A stretch of 64,000 nt of DNA from Brotaphodocola faecis (GTDB taxonomy: Bacteria > Bacillota > Clostridia > Lachnospirales > Lachnospiraceae), in contig NZ_JBBMFJ010000009.1 of the NCBI RefSeq assembly GCF_040096075.1, positions 1 through 64,000 on the forward strand. Direction: 5' to 3'. Below, piece after piece: positions 14,578 to 24,111 of the stretch. The notes below the pieces were generated by a model that saw only the letters and a program-made list of their open reading frames with translations, ran no database searches and was not told the origin of the DNA. Positions within the stretch are counted from its first letter, which is position 1, and each line of letters begins with the position of its first letter. Position numbers and translations under genes: made by a program.

Positions 14578-15996
14578 CTACATCATTTTATCAAGCTCTA
14601 TTAAAGCAATTATATATGTTTTCAGTCCGTTTAGCAACATTTGCAGCGGAACACACTCGTCTGGCTGGTGTCCCTGGCCGTGACCGCTCTCAAACGGATT
14701 GACTGCATCCGGCACGCCCGGGCCAAATCCAACTGCCACCGGAAGCTTGCGGGAATAGGTTCCGCCGCCCATGGTGTAGGGCTCGTAATGTTTTCCAAGC
14801 ACATCGTCACAGATGTCACACAGCAGCGGAATGTACGGACGGTCGATCGGCTGGTACGCCGGTCTGGAAAGTTCTGTCACCTTAAAGGAAAATCCCTTCT
14901 TTTCACTGCATGCTCCAAAACGGCGGCTGACTTCCTCGCCGTCTGCTGTAACCGAGTAACGGACATCGAAGAGCACCTTCAGATTGCCTTCTTCCATGCG
15001 GACTACACTGCCGACAGCAGTAAGCTTTCCGGATGCTTCATCCTCAAACGCAATGTCAGCTCCTTCGCCGTAAAAGTCGGAAGTCAGTTCCGCAAGACCT
15101 TTCACCGCATCAGCACAGCTGCCATGAAGCAAGGTGGTGCCAGACAGCGCTGCTGCCAGAACCTGAACCGCGTTCACGGCGCCCTCCGGGAATGCCGCAT
15201 GCCTGGAAACTCCGGCTGCCGTGATCCGTACATTCGGACCATCCGCTTCCACGGTAAGCGCCGCCTGCTCTCCAAGCTGGCTCTTCACCTCTTCCAGGGA
15301 TACGCCGGAAAGTAATACCTCTGCCTTGGACGGGATCACATTCACAACGCTTCCTGCATGAAAATCAACCAGATTTCCCTCTGTCTGGAAATTCAGTTCT
15401 GCACGCAGCAGACCTTTTTCTCCGTAACAGATCGGAAAGTTGGTATCTGTAACCAGGCACAGATCCGGGATCTGCTGGGTCTTACAGAAATACTCAATAT
15501 CCTTCATGCCGGTTTCTTCCGACAATCCGAAATAAATCATCACATCATTTTTTAATTCTATCTTATGCTCTTTTAAAAAGCGCAGCGCATAAAGCGCACA
15601 GATGGCCGGGCCTTTGTTATCACCCACACCGCGTCCGATCAGATAACCGTCTTTTAAGGTGCAGCCAAGGGGCGGATACTGCCATCCGTCTCCCAGCGGG
15701 ACAACATCCAGGTGGGCAAACATGCCGATTCGCTTCGGATGTTCCCCGGTACCCGGTACCACACAGCTGCCGCAGTGATATTCATGGTTTACAACCGTAA
15801 ACCCATATCCTCTGGCAATCTCTGTTGCTTTATCCAGTACGTTCTTACATTCTTCTCCAAATGGCCATGGCCCGTCGTTCTCTACCGAAATACTCGGTAT
15901 CGCAACCAGTTTTGCCAGGTCCTTTACAAAATCTTCCTGATTGGCCTCGATCCACTGATCGATGGTCTGTTTAAACGATTCGTCCGGTTTATACAT
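14578..15996 (-). CDS. M20 dipeptidase, PepV/Sapep type
   Basis: 472 aa di-metal peptidase that cleaves dipeptides in the cytosol. Metal and catalytic motifs are in order: AHLDVVPLGDGW (His and Asp, residue ~93), GRGVGDNKGP (bridging Asp), SEETGMKD (catalytic Glu then ligand), TDTNFPICYGEKG, and the C-terminal GHGQGHQPDE with the last His. The lid domain lies at about 200-330. The length suits the PepV branch. It is 15 bases downstream of the second transporter ATPase, so imported peptides meet their hydrolase from the same transcript. A beta-Ala-Xaa or carnosine preference is possible but cannot be read from sequence. Confidence 0.92.
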   Translation of the reverse strand: MYKPDESFKQTIDQWIEANQEDFVKDLAKLVAIPSISVENDGPWPFGEECKNVLDKATEIARGYGFTVVNHEYHCGSCVVPGTGEHPKRIGMFAHLDVVPLGDGWQYPPLGCTLKDGYLIGRGVGDNKGPAICALYALRFLKEHKIELKNDVMIYFGLSEETGMKDIEYFCKTQQIPDLCLVTDTNFPICYGEKGLLRAELNFQTEGNLVDFHAGSVVNVIPSKAEVLLSGVSLEEVKSQLGEQAALTVEADGPNVRITAAGVSRHAAFPEGAVNAVQVLAAALSGTTLLHGSCADAVKGLAELTSDFYGEGADIAFEDEASGKLTAVGSVVRMEEGNLKVLFDVRYSVTADGEEVSRRFGACSEKKGFSFKVTELSRPAYQPIDRPYIPLLCDICDDVLGKHYEPYTMGGGTYSRKLPVAVGFGPGVPDAVNPFESGHGQGHQPDECVPLQMLLNGLKTYIIALIELDKMM

Positions 15997-16011
15997 TCTG
16001 CATTCCTCCTT

Positions 16012-16986
16012 TTAGTTCAGATGACATGCTACCATATGTCCGTTTCCTACATCGTGCAGTGCCGGACACTCGGTTTTGCATCGCTCCGTAGCATATTTGC
16101 ATCTGGTATGGAAATAGCAGCCAGACGGCGGATTCAGAGGACTTGGAACATCCCCTGTCAGAATTTCCCGTTTCATTTTATTATCCACATCCGGAATCGG
16201 GATTGCGGAAAGCAGTGCTTTCGTATACGGATGCTGTGGATTGTTGTAAAGCTCATTTTTCTCTGCAATCTCTACAATCCGGCCCAGGTACATCACGGCA
16301 ATTCGGTCGGAAATGTACTTTACGACACTCAGATCGTGGGAGATAAACATGTACGTTAAGTGTTTTTTCTTCTTTAATTCCTGAATCAGGTTCAGCACCT
16401 GCGCACGGACAGATACATCCAGTGCAGATACCGGCTCATCACAGACAACAAATTCCGGGTTTAAGACCAGCGCGCGCGCAATGACGATTCTCTGTCTCTG
16501 TCCACCGGAGAACTCATGCGGGTAGCGGTTCATCATATTCTCCGGCATGCCCACCAGTTCCATGATCTCTTTGACTCTCTGGACTCTCTCTTCCATGGTT
16601 CCGATTCCGAAGGCCTCAAGCGGGGCCATGATCAGTTCAAGAACCGTCATACGCGGATTCAGGGAAGCGTACGGGTCCTGGAAAATCAGCTGCATCTTGC
16701 GCCGCATCTGGCGCATCTGCTCTTTGTTCAGTTTGGTGATATCCTCACCACGGTATAACACATGTCCGGCTGTCGGTTTGATCAGCTGGAGGATACAGCG
16801 GCCCAGTGTGGACTTGCCGCATCCGGACTCACCTACAACGCCGATGGTCTCGCCCTCATAGATGGTCAGATCTACAGAATCCACTGCATGCACGATCTTT
16901 ACCGGCTTTCCAGTCAGGCTCTTTGATGTTACGAATTCTTTTTTTACTTTTTGAACTTCCAGTAATACCTTCTTATCCTCTGACAT
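16012..16986 (-). CDS. oppF: Oligopeptide ABC transporter ATPase OppF
   Basis: 324 aa nucleotide-binding subunit. It has Walker A GESGCGKSTLGRC, signature FSGGQRQRIVIARAL, Walker B FVVCDEPVSALD and switch His in ISHDLSVV. The C-terminal oligopeptide domain ends with GCYFHTRCKYATERC, a cysteine cluster known to hold an iron-sulfur centre in some Dpp/Opp ATPases. The start at 16986 follows GGAGG and overlaps oppD by 14 bases; a longer frame to 17037 lies wholly inside oppD and lacks a ribosome site. Works with OppD as heterodimer. Confidence 0.95.
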   Translation of the reverse strand: MSEDKKVLLEVQKVKKEFVTSKSLTGKPVKIVHAVDSVDLTIYEGETIGVVGESGCGKSTLGRCILQLIKPTAGHVLYRGEDITKLNKEQMRQMRRKMQLIFQDPYASLNPRMTVLELIMAPLEAFGIGTMEERVQRVKEIMELVGMPENMMNRYPHEFSGGQRQRIVIARALVLNPEFVVCDEPVSALDVSVRAQVLNLIQELKKKKHLTYMFISHDLSVVKYISDRIAVMYLGRIVEIAEKNELYNNPQHPYTKALLSAIPIPDVDNKMKREILTGDVPSPLNPPSGCYFHTRCKYATERCKTECPALHDVGNGHMVACHLN

Positions 16987-17971
16987 CGTCCTGACCTCCT
17001 TCCGGTGCGTACTTCCAGCAGCGTACCTGTCTTCCATTTACATCGTAAAGCCCCGGCTCCTGCTCCCTACACCGCTTGTCTGCTTCCGGACATCTTGTGC
17101 AGAAACGGCATCCCTTCGGCATCTCGCTCAGATCCGGAACGGATCCCGGAATGTTGAACAGCGGATCATCGGAACTCTGATCCAGACGCGGAATCGATTT
17201 TAACAGGCCGCGGGTATACGGATGAAGCGGATCTTTGAAAATGCTTCTTACGTCTCCGTATTCCATCTCTTTTCCGGCATACATGACCATGACATCATCT
17301 GCCATCTCTGCCACGACACCCATATCGTGGGTGATCAGCATGATGGACTTGTTCTCCTTCTCCTTCAGTTCCTTCATTAACTCAAGGATCTGGGCCTGAA
17401 TCGTGACATCAAGGGCTGTGGTCGGCTCATCCGCAATGAACAGTGCTGCATTGCAGGACAGCGCCATGGCGATCATGACACGCTGACGCATACCGCCGGA
17501 TAACTGGTGCGGAAACTCTTTCAGGCGCTGAGCCGGGGAAGGGATGCCGACTTTCGTCAGCATCTCCTCAGCTCTTGCCCAAGCCTGTTTCTTATCCATC
17601 TTACTGTGCGCAGTAATGGTTTCTACCAGCTGCTTTCCGATCGTCATAACCGGGTTTAAGCCTGTCATGGAATCCTGGAAGATCATCGCTATCTCATTTC
17701 CACGAATCTGACGCATCTCCTTTTCTGACAGCTTTGCCAGATCGCGGCCTTCGAACAGAATCTCACCGGATGCGATCTTTCCTGTCTGCTTAGGAATCAG
17801 CCGCAGGATCGACATGCTTGTAACGGATTTTCCACACCCGGACTCACCCACGATTCCAAGAGTTTCTCCTTTTTTTACGTGGAAGGATACTCCGTCTACC
17901 GCTGTCACGGTTCCATTCTTTCCTGAAAACTGAGTAACGAGTTTTTTTACTTCAATTAAATTCTCTGACAT
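16973..17971 (-). CDS. oppD: Oligopeptide ABC transporter ATPase OppD
   Basis: 332 aa ATPase with Walker A GESGCGKSVTSMS, signature LSGGMRQRVMIAMAL, Walker B LFIADEPTTALD and switch His in ITHDMGVV. The C-terminal domain carries GCRFCTRCPEADKRC, four cysteines spaced as in Fe-S-containing Dpp/Opp ATPases. It is 38 bases downstream of the binding-protein gene and overlaps oppF. Confidence 0.95.
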   Translation of the reverse strand: MSENLIEVKKLVTQFSGKNGTVTAVDGVSFHVKKGETLGIVGESGCGKSVTSMSILRLIPKQTGKIASGEILFEGRDLAKLSEKEMRQIRGNEIAMIFQDSMTGLNPVMTIGKQLVETITAHSKMDKKQAWARAEEMLTKVGIPSPAQRLKEFPHQLSGGMRQRVMIAMALSCNAALFIADEPTTALDVTIQAQILELMKELKEKENKSIMLITHDMGVVAEMADDVMVMYAGKEMEYGDVRSIFKDPLHPYTRGLLKSIPRLDQSSDDPLFNIPGSVPDLSEMPKGCRFCTRCPEADKRCREQEPGLYDVNGRQVRCWKYAPEGGQDDVRG

Positions 17972-18009
17972 TCCAATACCTCGCTTTTCGTATGGTATTT
18001 AACAGATGC

Positions 18010-19671
18010 TTATTTATTTACTTTCCATTCCCATACATTCTTGTTGATGTTGTAATCGAGTGCGCCTTCGCGTACGTTCTCAAGCTTGTCGCTATATGCA
18101 AACAGATCGTTGGTGTGATACAGGAATGCCATCGGCATCTGTTTGAATAACTCTTCCTGATACTGATCGTAGATCTTCTTACGTGCCTCGAAGGTGATTT
18201 CTTTTGCACCGGACTCACCGATCTCGCCCAGGGTCGGGTCGGATAACTGTGCAAAGTTGTTCATGTAACCAGCAGTTACGTTCGGTACAGACTCAGACGG
18301 ATCAACGGAACCTGAGGAACCGATGAAGCACAGATCGTAGTCACCGTTTCTTGCGTTGGTAAGCAGGGTCGGGAAGTCTAAGGTCTGGATCTTGGTCTTG
18401 ATGCCGATCTTCTGTAAATCCTGCTGAATCAGGATTGCGGATTTCTCACGAACTTCGTTACCGGTAGATACCTGTACATCCAGCTCACGGTTGCTGTCCC
18501 AGCCAGCAGCCTCCAGCATGGATTTTGCTTTCTCCGGATCATACTCGATCGGAAGAAGTTTCTCATCAAAGTACGGATGGTCCTCAGCCAGAGGTCCGAT
18601 TGCGATACGTGCCTCACCCTGCAACAGCTGGTCAACGATAACCTGGCGGTTGATTGCAAGGCTGATTGCGTGACGGACATCCTCGGTCAGATAATCTCTG
18701 GAGGTGTTCATTGCCATGTACTGATATGCGAAGGTCGGTACAGATTTCGTAACGATACCCTGCGTATTCTTAGCTGCTTCCCAGTCTGCTAACGGGATCT
18801 GGCTGTTGCCGGACAGAACGTCGATATCGCCGCTCATTAAGCCGGATAACAGGTTAGAGGACTGTACTTTCTTGAATACCAGACGGTCAAAGTCCGGAGC
18901 GCCAAGATAGTAATCTTTGTTTGCCTTGAACTCGATGGATACGCCAGACTCCATGCTGTCGAAGATACATGGGCCGGAACCAACCGGGTTCTGCCAGAAT
19001 GCGTCATTTACCAGATCTGCATCAGAAATGTTGCTTAACAGATGTTTCGGCATGATGAAGAAGTCACGGTTAACCAGTGCATAGATGATAGCCGGATCCA
19101 TCGGGGTCTTTAAGGTGAACTCTACGGTATGATCGTCCAGAGCTTTGACCTCGACGCTGTCAGTGCCGGTCTCACATCCGGTCTCGTCAGTTCCTGCAAA
19201 ATACTGCATACGGATTCTGCGCAGATAGTTGAACTCGGAAGAGGAAGCAACCTGTGCGGAGTATACAACATCCTCTGCGGTTACCGGCTCACCGTCCTGC
19301 CATTTGGCATTCTCGTTCAGATGATATGTGATCTTATCCTGAGCCTCGTTGGTCTCCCAGCTGTCTGCCAGACGCGGTGCGAAAGTACCATCGGTGTTGA
19401 TGACCATCAGACGGTCAAACATCAGCTCGATGACGTTATCAGCACCTGCATTGGTGGTGTTCATCGGCATGAAAGTATCCCAGTCACCAGTCTGTGCCAT
19501 GGTAATGACTTTCTCGCCACCTGTGCTTCCTGCCTCTGCAGCTGCGCTGGTCTCTGTGGAGTCACCTGCTGCTGCGGTTGTCTGGGTTGCGCTGCTGGAT
19601 CCGCCGCATGCGGTAAGGAGCATTGCTCCGGCCAGAGATGCAGCAACAACTTTTAACATGTTTCTCTTCAT
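18010..19671 (-). CDS. oppA: Peptide-binding lipoprotein (OppA/DppA)
   Basis: 553 aa extracellular solute-binding protein, family 5. A lipoprotein signal peptide ends at lipobox LLTAC (lipid Cys-22), followed by a Ser/Thr/Ala-rich tether (residues ~23-50). The mature part shows the SBP_bac_5 pattern: RLADSWETNEAQDKITYHL, DGEPVTAEDVVYS, DVRHAISLAINRQ and YDPEKAKSMLEAAGW. It captures peptides outside the membrane and passes them to OppBC. Unusually for such operons it lies third, between the permeases and the ATPases. Whether it prefers di- or oligopeptides is not readable. Confidence 0.93.
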   Translation of the reverse strand: MKRNMLKVVAASLAGAMLLTACGGSSSATQTTAAAGDSTETSAAAEAGSTGGEKVITMAQTGDWDTFMPMNTTNAGADNVIELMFDRLMVINTDGTFAPRLADSWETNEAQDKITYHLNENAKWQDGEPVTAEDVVYSAQVASSSEFNYLRRIRMQYFAGTDETGCETGTDSVEVKALDDHTVEFTLKTPMDPAIIYALVNRDFFIMPKHLLSNISDADLVNDAFWQNPVGSGPCIFDSMESGVSIEFKANKDYYLGAPDFDRLVFKKVQSSNLLSGLMSGDIDVLSGNSQIPLADWEAAKNTQGIVTKSVPTFAYQYMAMNTSRDYLTEDVRHAISLAINRQVIVDQLLQGEARIAIGPLAEDHPYFDEKLLPIEYDPEKAKSMLEAAGWDSNRELDVQVSTGNEVREKSAILIQQDLQKIGIKTKIQTLDFPTLLTNARNGDYDLCFIGSSGSVDPSESVPNVTAGYMNNFAQLSDPTLGEIGESGAKEITFEARKKIYDQYQEELFKQMPMAFLYHTNDLFAYSDKLENVREGALDYNINKNVWEWKVNK

Positions 19672-19688
19672 AATATTCCTCCTTTTAT

Positions 19689-20570
19689 TTATTTCTTTTT
19701 TATTTTGGTTTTGGCATCCAGGGCATCCCGGATTCCATCTCCTATGAAGTTAATACTGGATACGGTGAGTACCAGTAAGATTCCCGGCGGTACCCACAGC
19801 CACGGTCTTGAGGAAAGTACGGTGATGGACTGTGCCGCGTACAGGATATTTCCCCAGGATGCCTCCGGCGGCTGAACGCCCATACCCAGGAAGCTCAGTG
19901 CAGACTCCTGAATGATTGCCTGCGCTGTACGGAATGTAAAGTTGATCAGGATCGGAGCGAATGCGTTCGGAATCACGTATTTGATCAGCAGCGGGATATC
20001 TTTCGTTCCGACTGCCTTTGCGGATTCCACATACTCTTTCTCTCTGACGGACAACACGTTGCCATAGATCAGTTTTGCGAAATCAGTCCAGCCCAGAATA
20101 CCGATGACCAGGGTAACGGTCCATACGGAAGGTCCGATGACGGATACCAGTACCAGGATCAGGATCATGGACGGGAAGGACATGAAGATATCTGCGGCTC
20201 TCATGACGATGGTCTCCCAGATACCTTTGTAGTAACCGGCAATCAGACCCAGCGGCACGCCGATGCAAAGGCTAATGATGGCGGAAAGCAGGCCTACCAA
20301 AAGGGAAATCCGGCCTCCGTAAACCAGTCTGGCGAATACATCACGGCCGGTATCATCGGTTCCTAAAATGTGTCCCGCACCCGGCTTTGCGCTGAATGCG
20401 AGGATATCGGACGTATACGGATCCAGCTTCATGATCATAGGAAGGAAGATGACCAGAAATACTTCCAGGGCGATAATCACTACGCCGATCATGGCCAGCT
20501 TGTGGGCTGTAAATTTCCGGAGCACGTCACGATAGTATGAATCTTTTTTCTCAACTGTTTTTGTGGACAT
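19689..20570 (-). CDS. oppC: Peptide ABC transporter permease OppC
   Basis: 293 aa inner-membrane permease with six predicted membrane spans. The N-terminal OppC region is followed by HILGTDDTGRDVFARLVYGGRIS and the EAA loop YVESAKAVGTKDIPLLIKYVIPNA, which docks on the ATPases. PPEASWGNIL is typical of the family. It lies ten bases after oppB and 17 before oppA. Confidence 0.95.
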   Translation of the reverse strand: MSTKTVEKKDSYYRDVLRKFTAHKLAMIGVVIIALEVFLVIFLPMIMKLDPYTSDILAFSAKPGAGHILGTDDTGRDVFARLVYGGRISLLVGLLSAIISLCIGVPLGLIAGYYKGIWETIVMRAADIFMSFPSMILILVLVSVIGPSVWTVTLVIGILGWTDFAKLIYGNVLSVREKEYVESAKAVGTKDIPLLIKYVIPNAFAPILINFTFRTAQAIIQESALSFLGMGVQPPEASWGNILYAAQSITVLSSRPWLWVPPGILLVLTVSSINFIGDGIRDALDAKTKIKKK

Positions 20571-20580
20571 TTCTCTCCTC

Positions 20581-21534
20581 CTAACGGCTCTCTCTTATCT
20601 TTGGATCCAATAAGCAGTAAGCGATATCGGTCAGAACGTTGCCGACCAGAACTGCTGCAGCGATCACGACGGTGATTCCCATGATCATCGGATAATCTCT
20701 GGCATTGATGGACTGAACCATCAGGCTGCCAAGTCCCGGCCAGCTGAACACCTGCTCTGCTACGACCGCGCCGCCGAACATGAACGGGATCATGGTACTT
20801 AATACGGTGACAACCGGGATCAGGGAGTTTCGTAAACCATGTACGATTACGACTCTCGGCTCAATCAGGCCTTTTGCGCGGGCCGTACGGATGTAATCCT
20901 CATTGAAGACCTCCATCATGCTTCCTCGTGTCTGACGGAGGATGCTTCCGATGTTGAAGATGGTCAGTACCAGGCAGGGCAGAATCAGATGCCGCGCCGC
21001 CGATGCCGCCGTATGGATACCTGCGTCATACATACCGCCCATGGGAAGGATACCCAGTCTTACAGCGAATACATAGATCATAACCAGACCGGTAAAGAAG
21101 GTCGGTGTGGAAGCGCCTACGAAAGCCAGTCCGGAAGAAATGTAATCCCATGCGGAGTAAGGCTTGTATGCTGACATGATACCAAGCGGTACCGCGATCA
21201 GCATGGATAATGCTGTAGAGGAAAGGGTGAGAATCAGAGTCGGTCCCAGTTTCTCAAGGACCTGTCCCAGAACCGGTAAGCTGTTCCGGTATGAAATTCC
21301 CAGATTTCCATGAAGCATGGATACCAACCAGCGGAAATACTGAATGATGGCTGGATCATTAAGACCCATCTGATCTTTTAAGGCCTCCATACTTTCCTTT
21401 GTTGCCATTGGATCCGCCATTAGCATTTCCAGTGGACTGCCCGGTGCGAGCAATGAAATCAAATACACCAGGACTGTAATTCCGAAAAATGTTGGAATTG
21501 CTACTAATAACCGCTTGATGGTATATTTTAGCAT
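20581..21534 (-). CDS. oppB: Peptide ABC transporter permease OppB
   Basis: 317 aa permease, first gene of the operon. It has the N-terminal YTIKRLLVAIPTFFGITVLVY span, GDP-like loop GNLGISYRNSLPV, and the EAA loop DYIRTARAKGLIEPRVV for ATPase contact, plus the terminal LTDIAYCLLDPKIRE typical of DppB/OppB. With OppC it forms the translocation pore. The gene is preceded by a 130-base leader and a promoter overlapped by a palindromic element. Confidence 0.95.
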   Translation of the reverse strand: MLKYTIKRLLVAIPTFFGITVLVYLISLLAPGSPLEMLMADPMATKESMEALKDQMGLNDPAIIQYFRWLVSMLHGNLGISYRNSLPVLGQVLEKLGPTLILTLSSTALSMLIAVPLGIMSAYKPYSAWDYISSGLAFVGASTPTFFTGLVMIYVFAVRLGILPMGGMYDAGIHTAASAARHLILPCLVLTIFNIGSILRQTRGSMMEVFNEDYIRTARAKGLIEPRVVIVHGLRNSLIPVVTVLSTMIPFMFGGAVVAEQVFSWPGLGSLMVQSINARDYPMIMGITVVIAAAVLVGNVLTDIAYCLLDPKIRESR

Positions 21535-21613
21535 GCGTCTATCGACCTCCGTATTTTCTTGATCATTCCCAAAACCTGCTTATCGAGTCTCAAGAATATC
21601 ATTGTTATATTAC

Positions 21614-21643
21614 TGATAATATCACCCATATCATATTTGTCAA
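21614..21643 (-). promoter_or_regulatory. opp operon promoter with embedded palindrome
   Basis: Minus strand TTGACA (21638-21643), 16 bases, TATTAT (21616-21621). The palindromic 11-mer TGATAATATCA (21614-21624) covers the -10 box, so a bound protein would block the polymerase. The same 11-mer lies in the promoter at 24112-24140. GntR binding is inference. Confidence 0.65.
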
Positions 21644-21742
21644 TAGCTATGGGTTTGAAAACGCGTTTTTTGTTAATTTCCACCATTATTTCCGTTTTTT
21701 CTATACATATGTACCAATCTTTTCATTTTACCAGGGCCGATC

Positions 21743-21771
21743 TTGACGAACCTGTAGAAACATGCTAAATG
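21743..21771 (+). promoter_or_regulatory. pepT promoter (candidate)
   Basis: TTGACG (21743-21748), 17 bases, TAAATG (21766-21771), which would give a very short leader just containing the AAGGAGG site. The -10 box is a weak match. Confidence 0.45.
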
Positions 21772-21796
21772 TATCTTGACAAGGAGGAAATCAACC

Positions 21797-23014
21797 ATGA
21801 ATGTAAGTGAACGCTTTTTAAAGTATGTACAATACGGCACCCAGTCCGATATCACCAGCTCCACCGTGCCATCCACCAAAGGACAGCTTGTCCTGGCTGC
21901 GCAGCTGGCAGAGGAACTGAAAAGCCTGGGCATCGCTGACGCCCACACCGACGAAAACGGCTATGTATACGGCCATATTCCGGCAGCAAAGGGCTGCACC
22001 AGCCCATGCCTGGCACTTATCGCGCACATGGACACCGCCATGGATATGTCCGGCGACAATATCAAACCGCGCATCATCCACAATTATGATGGAAATGACA
22101 TCGTCCTCAATGAGGGGAAAAACATTGTCACTGCTGTCTCCGTCTTCCCGAATCTCAAGAAATTCATTGGCCAGGATCTCATCGTCACCGATGGAACCAC
22201 CCTGCTTGGCGCTGACGACAAGGCCGGCGTGGCAGAGATCATGACTCTAGCAGAATTTCTGATGCAGAATCCGGATTATCCGCATCCGCCCATCTCCATC
22301 CTGTTCACTCCGGATGAAGAGATTGGCCGCGGACCGGACCATGTAAACCTCGAAGAAGTCGGCGCTGCCTATGGCTACACCATCGACGGCGGCCTGATCG
22401 GCGAGTTTTCCTATGAAAACTTCAACGCCGCGTCCGCAGTCGTTACGATTCACGGAATCACTGCCCATACCGGCTATTCCAAAGGCATCCTGAAAAATGC
22501 CATGCTGATTGCCATGGAATATCAGGCACTGCTTCCGGCATACGAGACTCCGGCCTGCACGGAAGGACGGGAAGGTTTCTACCACCTGGATAAGATCCAG
22601 GGCCGGACCGAAACCACCATCATGAACTACCTGATCCGTGACCATGACGAGGCACTGTTCCAGCACCGTCAGGAGATCATGCGGGCGGCAGCCGATTTCA
22701 TCAATAAAAAATATGGTGCCGGCACTGCAGAGATCACCATCACCGAAACTTACCGGAACATGTACCAGCAGGTCAAAGACCATGAAAAGCTCATCTCCAA
22801 TGTCATGACTGCCATGGAGCACTGCAGCATCACCCCGATCATCACTCCGATCCGTGGCGGCACAGATGGCGCGCGTCTTTCCTATGAGGGACTTCCGTGT
22901 CCCAACATCTGTACCGGTGGCCAGAATGGTCATGGACGCCATGAATTTGTATCCATCCAGTCCATGGAGGCAATCACCGAAATGCTGAAGGAGCTCGTTA
23001 AGCTCTTCACCTAA
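21797..23014 (+). CDS. pepT: Tripeptide aminopeptidase (peptidase T)
   Basis: 405 aa M20 metallopeptidase that removes the N-terminal residue of tripeptides. Motifs: ALIAHMDTAMD (His, Asp), GTTLLGADDKAGVAEIM (bridging Asp), FTPDEEIGRGPDH (catalytic Glu), YTIDGG, GITAHTGYSKG and the terminal GGTDGARLSYEGLPCPN. The start at 21797 follows AAGGAGG by nine bases. It is transcribed away from the peptide-transport operon from a shared 260-base intergenic region, so uptake and two peptidases are clustered. Confidence 0.95.
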   Translation: MNVSERFLKYVQYGTQSDITSSTVPSTKGQLVLAAQLAEELKSLGIADAHTDENGYVYGHIPAAKGCTSPCLALIAHMDTAMDMSGDNIKPRIIHNYDGNDIVLNEGKNIVTAVSVFPNLKKFIGQDLIVTDGTTLLGADDKAGVAEIMTLAEFLMQNPDYPHPPISILFTPDEEIGRGPDHVNLEEVGAAYGYTIDGGLIGEFSYENFNAASAVVTIHGITAHTGYSKGILKNAMLIAMEYQALLPAYETPACTEGREGFYHLDKIQGRTETTIMNYLIRDHDEALFQHRQEIMRAAADFINKKYGAGTAEITITETYRNMYQQVKDHEKLISNVMTAMEHCSITPIITPIRGGTDGARLSYEGLPCPNICTGGQNGHGRHEFVSIQSMEAITEMLKELVKLFT

Positions 23015-23030
23015 GCCGATGATGTAAAAA

Positions 23031-23073
23031 GAACCCGCACAGATCGATGAATTCTCACATCTGTGTGGGTCTT
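23031..23073 (+). terminator. pepT terminator
   Basis: Stem AGAACCCGCACAGAT / ATCTGTGTGGGTCTTT with a 14-base loop, ending in T-rich sequence, just after pepT. Confidence 0.85.
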
Positions 23074-23111
23074 TCATTCACATACTTATTATATAGGTAA
23101 ATAGGAATTTG

Positions 23112-24077
23112 TCAACTGTTTCGTGCAGCAAGCACAGCAGCTTTTACCTTGTCCAGATCCTGCTCCGTTGCCAGAGTGCAGTCTGCACCCAGGATCAGGC
23201 CTTTTCTTCCGTAATCGCTGATGACTTTCTTTACTTCAGCCTCAACCTCTTCTTTGGTTCCATCTACTAAAACACCATGACGGTTCGGCAGACCTCCCAT
23301 AACAGTCTTACCCTGGAACAGCTCTCTTCCCTTTTCCAGATCAAACGGTGCCTCAAATACGCCCCAGTTTACAACATCTGCGTACGGAGCATAGTCTCTG
23401 TAACGCTCCATGTTCAGGTGGTCCTTGCAGATATGCAGGAAGCAGTATCCGCCAACCTCTTTGATAGCCTTCATTACCTGGATATCAAAAGGTTTGATCC
23501 ACTTTGCGAACTCTTCATCGGTGAAGAACTCGTACTCGCCGCCGAGGGATGCATAGTAAACAGAGTCCAGACCTGCCTCAATGTAAGCCTTAGCCAGCTG
23601 GCAGAGTACATCGGTGATGCGCTGCATAGCGGAAAGCATCTTCTTCTCGTCCCATCTGAGGAAATCTACCTGCATCTGTCTTGCAGCATAGTAGTTGATG
23701 CCAGCCTGCTCAATCGGATGAATGCCGGATGCGCAGATGCCATGAAGGGTACCCATGGTAAATACATCCTTATCGCAGCCAGCCAGGATCTGTTTGGTCA
23801 GTTCGATCTGTTTCTTCATGAACTCATCTTCCATGGTCATGACCGGAATCAGGCGGTCATAATCATCCGGAGTATGGATTGTTCCGAATACCGGCACCAG
23901 ATTCTCGTTCATGATCTTGCAAATGTCAGCATCCGTGTCCTTGAAGAAATCCAGATGTGCTTTCACACAGGCCTCTCCCTGCTTCTTGTCTGCCGGGAAA
24001 TGAAGAGAGAAACTAGACGGAACACCGTCAATCTCACGCTGCTCAATTGCTGCAATTACACGCTCTTTTTTAGTCAT
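23112..24077 (-). CDS. Uroporphyrinogen decarboxylase (URO-D) superfamily protein
   Basis: 321 aa TIM-barrel protein of the URO-D/MtaA superfamily. Features: MTKKERVIAAIEQREIDGVP at the start, YYASLGGEYEFFTDEEFAKWIKPFDIQV and FLHICKDHLNMERYRDY in the middle, and GLILGADCTLATEQDLDKV at the end. Members outside haem synthesis are often methyltransferases acting on methylated amines or corrinoid proteins, with a zinc site of the H..C type; HICKDH and GADCT may supply such ligands. No heme genes, corrinoid protein or methyltransferase partner is adjacent, so the substrate is open. Start at 24077 selected by the preceding AAGGAG; a longer frame to 24140 runs through the promoter. Confidence 0.85.
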   Translation of the reverse strand: MTKKERVIAAIEQREIDGVPSSFSLHFPADKKQGEACVKAHLDFFKDTDADICKIMNENLVPVFGTIHTPDDYDRLIPVMTMEDEFMKKQIELTKQILAGCDKDVFTMGTLHGICASGIHPIEQAGINYYAARQMQVDFLRWDEKKMLSAMQRITDVLCQLAKAYIEAGLDSVYYASLGGEYEFFTDEEFAKWIKPFDIQVMKAIKEVGGYCFLHICKDHLNMERYRDYAPYADVVNWGVFEAPFDLEKGRELFQGKTVMGGLPNRHGVLVDGTKEEVEAEVKKVISDYGRKGLILGADCTLATEQDLDKVKAAVLAARNS

Positions 24078-24111
24078 GTCTTTACTCCTTTTCTTTCTTA
24101 ACGTTAACCTT

